Shown one piece after another: positions 58,560-64,000 of a stretch of 64,000 nt of DNA (position 1 is its first letter; the number at the start of each line of letters is the position of its first letter). The notes under the pieces were generated by a model. That model was not told the DNA's origin. It ran no database searches and was given only the letters and a program-made list of their open reading frames with translations. This stretch comes from Bagarius yarrelli (taxonomy: Eukaryota > Chordata > Actinopteri > Siluriformes > Sisoridae), in contig VCAZ01000019.1 of NCBI GenBank assembly GCA_005784505.1, positions 2,251,001 through 2,315,000 of the forward strand, in the 5' to 3' direction. A program made the position numbers and the translations under genes.

Positions 58560-60474
58560 TATCTGGGATATTTTTTACGTAATAAAATATTTTTTACTTG
58601 CTTTAAACAAACATTTTATTATATAAAAAAAAAATTAATGCTTAAAATAAAATGACGGTAGGGGCGGTGGGCAAGTGACCAAACCGATGCTGTGGCTTAA
58701 AATTGGACAACACAGACGATCGCATTATCAGAGGCTTGCTTAATTGCCTCTGTTGTAAAAAACCCAATAACTCGAGGTTGTTTTGTGACCACAGGACCAC
58801 GTTCAAACTAAAAATATATAAATCCAGGACCTTAATATAGGACTAAAGAAGTCATTCTACTGGGAGAATGCTATAAATGGACGGTGAGGAAAATGATGAA
58901 AGGCAATATTATCTAAGGACATGGGTGAGGCATCCTCTCTGTATAAACACCACTAATGGCTGCAAATTACCTCGATTCCGCTGTGGGTCACGCGTACCAC
59001 AGCCTCCATGCAAACCGTGGAAAGGTGGCATATTACCCCACTCACAAACACACGGGTCATCTTTTTTGTCGGGGCATTAGGTTCCCACCAAGATATAAAA
59101 AAACCAAACACGCACTCTCACTCACACACACCTGACCGCTTTGATAATGGGGCAGTTGCACAAGATTGCATCACCCAAAGCCTTTCAAACCCTTTCATAT
59201 AAACATCAGATGGCAGATATAAAGCTCCTAATGAGCTCAGGGACGTGGCGGCGCTTTCTTGTGGAATCCTGAATCTTGTGGAATGCTTGCTATGTTTGGA
59301 CTGAGGAGATAGAAAACACACTTCCTGTCTGTGCCTACACCCACCGATAACATCCTTAGTGCGAGACAGAGAGAGAGAGAGAGAGCTAAGAAATACACAG
59401 AGACAGGAAAGAAAGAGAGGGAACATCTGTTTGCATGGCAAAAAAGAAAGCATGTGAGCTTGAGAACGACACCAGTACTTAATCGCATCTCGACTGCACG
59501 TGTGTGTGTGTGTGTGTGTGTGTGTTTAAATGCGAGTGCACGCGTAGGTGGGAACTGCGAACAAAGCTTTGATTCCTGTCACTAACATCTGCACTGACAG
59601 GAAGTTTACAATAGGAGCGGCACAGTGCTGCTGCTGCTGCTGGGCCCGCCCCCCCCCCACTTTTCCTCCCCCTCCCAAACCCCTATTCCCATCCTCTCGA
59701 GAATGAGGGACGGTTCTCCAGCGCCTAGCACCGTTTACATGTAGCATAAACAACGAAATGCCCAACCACCCCAGCTATTTCGTTTCAATAAACAACCTGG
59801 AGATGAGCAGCACGTTCAAAGCGTACGAACGCACTTATCGGTAGTTCCAAACTTGTGTTTAAACAAAAAAAAAAAAAACACACACACATGCTAAACAATT
59901 TGGATCTGCATCAGAGGAGTGAAACTCAATAAAAGCCCGCTAATAGTCGACTGCAAACGCAGACGATGAGACGGGATTTTGTAGTTATGGCGTCGGAGGT
60001 TCTGGCAGAGTGCGGCTGGAAAAACCAACACGCGGCTGTGAATGGCTCTTTGAGTGCTGAGACCAGGCTCACACTGGCACTCTTTCACCGGAAAAGAAAA
60101 AAAAATACATAAAAAAAATAATATAAAAAATCACCCTTCCTCCTTGGCGAGTGAGGTTTGTGAGAAAAGAGTAGGACAAGGCCGGTTAGTGTGAACGGCA
60201 GCAGGGTAAATAAATGGACGCCGCGGCGCGAGGACACACAAGGACGAGTGTTGTGCGAGAGAAAAATCTGCACAACTGCAGACTTTCACACTGTCCTATC
60301 GAAAGAGGGGGGGGGGGGTTTACTGACAACTACGTTCAAACTATCAGCTTAAAAAATATATAAAAAAAAGTGATAGAATTATAAATCACTAATACGGTCA
60401 GATACTCCAAATCCTCTGTGATATCATTTCTACAGTTTACTCCTTATCTGTAGTGTGTTGAATTATCAGCATTA

Positions 60475-60480
<6 letters not shown>
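58560..60480. other. Stretch without recognised genes
   Basis: Short (GA)n at 59363-59384, (GT)n at 59500-59524, a C-rich run at 59649-59660 and a G-run at 60307-60318. Open frames are short and unsupported. Confidence 0.4.

Positions 60481-60483
<3 letters not shown>

Positions 60484-60509
<26 letters not shown>
60484..60509. repeat. (GT)n microsatellite
   Basis: About 13 GT units. Confidence 0.95.
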
Positions 60510-60512
<3 letters not shown>

Positions 60513-60644
60513 CTTGTATATAAGCTTAGTTTTATGCTGCCTTCCTAATTGGGGTATGAGAACGGAGTTGTTGTTGACTTGTTTAGTGGAAGCAGCTGTT
60601 GGAAATGAACATATGGCTTTGGCTCACAACACCACACTTCAGCA

Positions 60645-60654
60645 AAGAAAGACA

Positions 60655-60691
<37 letters not shown>

Positions 60692-60900
60692 AAAAAAGAA
60701 AGAAAAGAAAGAAAAAAAGAAAGAAAGAAAATGAGGAAAGTACGAAAGTAAAAAAATGAAGAAAAAGAAAGAAAACGAAGAAGAGAAGAAAGTGAGAAAG
60801 AAAAATAGGAGTAAGAAAAAAAAGAAAATGAAGAAAGAAATAAAATAAAAAAATAAGGCAGAGAGAAAGAACAGATTGGGAAAAAAAATTATAAAAAAAA
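60645..60900. repeat. (GAAA)n purine-rich region
   Basis: About 250 bp of GAAA and GAAAA units. Open frames rich in K/E/R (plus) or F/L/S (minus) are repeat translations. Confidence 0.95.
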
Positions 60901-61084
60901 TCTAGAATTTTTTTTTCCCTTCCGGAAAGTTTCATGTGATGAAACAATAAAGAAATGCAAATGTTTTAGCTGATGTTCCATTCGCTGAACTGCACAGGAT
61001 TATTTCTTATTTATTCATACATTTGACATGATTTGTTTCTAAAACACTGTAAAAATGACACATAACAAAAGTAAAACACAGCTA

Positions 61085-61390
61085 AAGTAATTCCTAATCT
61101 ATTTATTATTATTTATCATCATCATCGTTACTATTATTAGTATTTTTTTCATTATTATTTATCATTTTTATTAACTATTATTATTTATTATTAGTAGTAT
61201 TATTATTCATTATTTATTATTATCAATATTATTCTTATTCTTTTTTATTATTATTTATTTTATTGGGTAGGGTAGTATTATTATTTATTATTATTTTGAT
61301 TTTGATTATTTTTTTTGATTATTTTTATTAGTAGTAGTATTTTTTTTATTTTTTTTTTTTATTTTTTAATTATTATTATTAATATTATTT
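61085..61390. repeat. (ATT)n-rich low-complexity region
   Basis: About 300 bp of TTATTA-type sequence. Confidence 0.9.
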
Positions 61391-61500
61391 CTATACTTGT
61401 GTCCAAATGTAGCAGATTGTAGGGCCTCATTGACTCTGTTACAATTTATGCAGTATCGCGATTTACGTAAACACACTGAATCACTGAGATTGTGCCGGAT

Positions 61501-61505
61501 ACACA

Positions 61506-61566
<61 letters not shown>
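61501..61566. repeat. (CA)n microsatellite
   Basis: About 32 CA units with one interruption. Confidence 0.95.
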
Positions 61567-61568
<2 letters not shown>

Positions 61569-61935
61569 GTTTTACTATCCGTTTGAGGACTTTTCTAACA
61601 CTCCTATTCAGGTGCCTATTTTATACAAACCCGGTTTCCAAAATAGTGATAACATTTTCCAGTTTCTTACTTACTAAGTGTGGGTGATATTTCTAAGGAA
61701 CATTTAATTTGTCAATAAGAAAGTTTTTAAGGTAAAGGATATATTTTGGAAGAAAACTCTTAAACTGATTACACTGCGCTAGTATTTCCACACCACCATC
61801 GCAAAACTGAACGACATAAACTGCAACAGAACTTGTTTCAAGTGTTACCCGGTGATGTGATCTGATGTGCTATTAATGTACGAATAAAACAAAAGGTTAT
61901 GAATCCGTTATTAATGTTAGTGTCACTGTTCATAC

Positions 61936-61965
61936 CGTGTGTTCCATCGTGAGCTCTTTGCCCAT
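61936..61965 (-). CDS. Candidate first coding exon of the death receptor (MGKELTMEHT)
   Basis: On the minus strand an ATG in a strong context (A at -3, G at +4) opens ten codons, MGKELTMEHT, followed by donor ACG|GTATGA. The exon ends in phase 0, as exon 2 (from 41972) requires. Joined, they give a polar n-region followed directly by VFLFVLALTTASRG, a reasonable signal peptide. Promoter-like sequence lies 250-350 bp upstream. The cost is a roughly 20-kb intron, and short ATG-plus-donor pieces occur by chance, so this is a candidate only. Confidence 0.42.
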
Positions 61966-62224
61966 CCTGCCCCGTGACGGAGGGTCTATTCGGATTACTT
62001 TTTCCCCCTTCAACTGTTCCGGCAAAAAAAAAAAAAAAGACTAAACAAATATATACTCAAAACCAAATTAATTCCGTTTAAATCCGTCTTAAATCTTCTT
62101 TTTGGTCATTTTCAGCGAGCGAAACTGTAAAATCAGAGCCGCGTCCTAACGCAACAGGACCGTCCGCCGTTCAGCAGCTGACAAAGTTCAACTGAGAAGT
62201 TTTTTGGGGGGGTTGTACGTCCGT

Positions 62225-62326
62225 TGACGTCATACACACGTCGCGCGCCGGTTTCTCAGCCAATCGCTGAGCGGCTGTAAATTGTGTGAAGTGATTTCTC
62301 AGGCTGGGGGGCGGAGCCGCCATCTT
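62225..62326. promoter_or_regulatory. Promoter-like block: CRE, CCAAT box, GC box, YY1-like site
   Basis: TGACGTCA (full CRE palindrome) at 62225-62232, CGTCGCGCGCCGG at 62239-62251, CCAAT at 62260-62264, GGGGGGCGGAG at about 62305-62315, and CCGCCATCTTAG (YY1-like) at 62317-62328. It is the most CpG-rich short block in the right part of the window. It could drive the minus-strand death-receptor exon at 61965, an unseen plus-strand transcript, or both. Confidence 0.5.
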
Positions 62327-62390
62327 AGAAGTTCATGTTTTGTGGTTGTGGTTGTTATTTACACAGTTGGTGTGTGTCCAAAAAGTTGAA

Positions 62391-62510
62391 TAGAACCACA
62401 GTGAGGAGTATTTTACTGTGAATTGAGTTCACCGTGTCTTAAAAACATAAAGTGTGCTCTAAATAGAAATTCAGAAATAGTAAGTCAGAAATAGAATAAA
62501 TAACTAGGAC
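62391..62510 (+). repeat. Duplicated segment, copy 1
   Basis: AACCACAGTGAGGAGTATTT, CCGTGTCTTAAAAACATAAA, GTCAGAAATAGAATAAATAA. Matches 63829-63930. Confidence 0.75.
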
Positions 62511-62544
62511 AGTTTGACAGTTTGTGCAATAATATATAAACTTA

Positions 62545-62634
62545 CAAGTAATTCGAGTTAACTTGATCTTAACTCAAATTACTCAAATCCGTTTTGCCCA
62601 TTGAAATCAATTAAAATTGCATTAATCCGTTCCG
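62545..62634. mobile_element. MITE fragment related to 14640-15122
   Basis: ACTCAAATTACTCAAATCCG, CCCATTGAAATCAATTAAAA, GCATTAATCCGTTCC match the left part of the 14.6-kb element. Confidence 0.65.
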
Positions 62635-62850
62635 AAAGAAAGAAAGAAAGAACGAAAGAAAGAATGCAAAGAAAAAAAGAAAGAAAGAAAAAAAAAAAAA
62701 AAACAGAAGGAAAATGAAGAAAGAAAGAGAAAAGGGGGAAAGAAGGAAAGAAAGAAAAGAAACAACAAGAAAGAAAGAAAGAAAGAGAATGATAGAAAGA
62801 AAGAAAGAAAGAAAGAAAAAAGGAATGCGAAGAAAGAAAGAAAACATAAG
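62634..62850. repeat. (GAAA)n purine-rich region
   Basis: About 215 bp of GAAA units with interruptions. Confidence 0.95.
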
Positions 62851-62859
62851 GTAAATGAA

Positions 62860-63828
62860 TGTAACCAGGTGATGCCGGGGTCTACCTAATGTTAATTTAT
62901 CCCAGGCACAGATATAGGGAATGCCAAACAGGTCCTGTAAGCAACATCGGGTGACGTCATCGCATAGTTTTACACGGATGTGTGAGCAGTAGCGTGCGAC
63001 GCTAAAGTCACAGAATAAAGTTTTATTGATGCTTAGAATGGCTGTTCAAGTGTAATCCGACATTATTCAGGTACTGATCCCATTGTTTAATGTGTTATAA
63101 AATTACTAGTTATGGGAATTTGCCTCGAAATGTTGATTTATTTGTATAGGAAATTCGGATGTTGGCGCTGGATTGCGTGGATGCGTGAGCGGGGGCTAAA
63201 CTAACGCATTTTATAGTCTGATGTGTCCTGTTTATGTGGATGAAGCGATTGTATCGCTGTGACTTTAGGACAACTCAGGAGAAGTAAGTAACAACGTGTA
63301 TATACATATGTATGTGTGAGTGTTGTTTCATTTGTTAAAAGGATAATGGTGCATTTCTAATATGTTATGCTTTCTCATTAAGAATGCCACTACCGTATTT
63401 GTATTAGGATTAATGTTATTGATAAGTATCATTGGTTCTATTGTTACGATTAATACTAGAATTGTTAAAGTTGGTACTCGTGTTGTAAATGTTGCACACC
63501 AAATAAAGGCAATTGCACTGTAAACATATAGTGTTACAGGGAACTAATTTTGTTTGTTTATTTTTTTTCTTTGTACTGTTTTTGATTTTGTAAGAAAACC
63601 TTCCATGTGAAGCAGGTGCTGCATCATTGTATTTCTGGTTTATTTTGGGTTCTACACATGTTAGAAGAGAGAGTGAAGACTCCTAACCACTAATTAATAG
63701 GATTAAATAAAGAACCCCACTTTCTTTATTGGAACAGGGTGTTTTGTTTCCCTGTGTCCACATGAAGAAAGAAAAAAAAAGGAAGAAATAAGAGAAAGAG
63801 GGAAGGAGAAGAGTTTTCCTTTCCTAGG
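62860..63828. other. Stretch without recognised genes
   Basis: A second TGACGTCA occurs at about 62952. A consensus donor AGAA|GTAAGT lies at 63284. A purine-rich run is at 63760-63815. No protein-coding exon can be supported. Confidence 0.4.
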
Positions 63829-63930
63829 AACCACATTGAAGAGTATTTGACTGAAATGAGTTTGCCGTGTCCTATAAAACATACGTGTGCTGTAACTAGT
63901 CAAAAATGGAATAAATAAGTCATTAAGAAA
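63829..63930 (+). repeat. Duplicated segment, copy 2
   Basis: AACCACATTGAAGAGTATTT, GCCGTGTCCTATAAAACATA, GGAATAAATAAGTC. Diverged direct copy of 62391-62510, also next to a GAAA-rich run. Confidence 0.75.
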
Positions 63931-64000
63931 ATAATTAAGGAATACATTTATATGTATTATAAACTTGAATGTTTATACAATAATACATTATTTATTTATA

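Noticed and set aside
60484..60947. Lys/Glu-rich (plus) and Phe/Leu-rich (minus) frames, also 62611-62847
   Set aside because: Translations of GAAA repeats.
62190..62323. Minus-strand frame starting MAAPPPSLRN at 62323
   Set aside because: The ATG lies in a YY1-type GATGGCGGC element inside the promoter-like block. The frame closes with a stop after about 50 codons and shows no domain or clear splice use.
63150..63283. Possible non-coding exon between an AG at 63149 and GTAAGT at 63284
   Set aside because: The acceptor has a poor pyrimidine tract and nothing else supports it.

Overview
This is a vertebrate genomic window, almost certainly from a ray-finned fish. The coding sequence is split into short exons with GT-AG junctions. 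The introns are full of simple repeats and of teleost-type transposon families: two tRNA-derived SINE families, Tc1/mariner elements, MITEs, a CR1/L2-like LINE and DIRS-like retroelements. The repeat mix suggests an otophysan (catfish/characin-like) fish, but that is an inference. There are no bacterial operons, CRISPR arrays or phage genes.

Layout. (1) 139-1241, minus: the 5' end of a gene that runs off the left edge. It has a tiny first exon (MAAFV) and a second exon carrying a C2H2-like zinc finger. (2) 1736-2043, minus: two Pol III genes, tRNA-Cys(GCA) and tRNA-Ala(UGC). (3) 2.4-10.9 kb: intergenic, with a dead DIRS fragment, a 5'-truncated LINE with a minisatellite in its 3' UTR, SINEs and a pair of inverted dispersed repeats. 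(4) 12579-25876, plus: a complete six-exon class A GPCR of 448 codons that closely resembles the QRFP (26RFa) receptor QRFPR/GPR103. A likely non-coding 5' exon ends at 11190. (5) 26-31.9 kb: intergenic between two convergent genes, with SINEs, a 70-bp inverted repeat beside a dead Tc1 element, and long (TA)n tracts. (6) 32855-41972, minus: nine exons of a death-domain TNF-receptor-superfamily gene (Fas/TRAIL-receptor group). A very plausible first coding exon lies about 20 kb upstream at 61936-61965, giving 432 codons with every exon phase matching. (7) 42-64 kb: no clear exon apart from that one. If the first exon is right, most of this is intron 1, with SINEs, a MITE, a hairpin, a pair of mirrored AP-1 sites and a CRE/CCAAT/GC-box promoter-like block at 62.2-62.3 kb.

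The genes do not form a pathway. The GPCR would signal for an RFamide neuropeptide, the TNF receptor would trigger extrinsic apoptosis, and the tRNAs serve translation. The two receptor genes face each other tail to tail.

Exon models were made by reading splice sites and checking phase by hand. No alignment or database search was possible, so orthology (which QRFPR paralogue, which TNFRSF member) is not settled.
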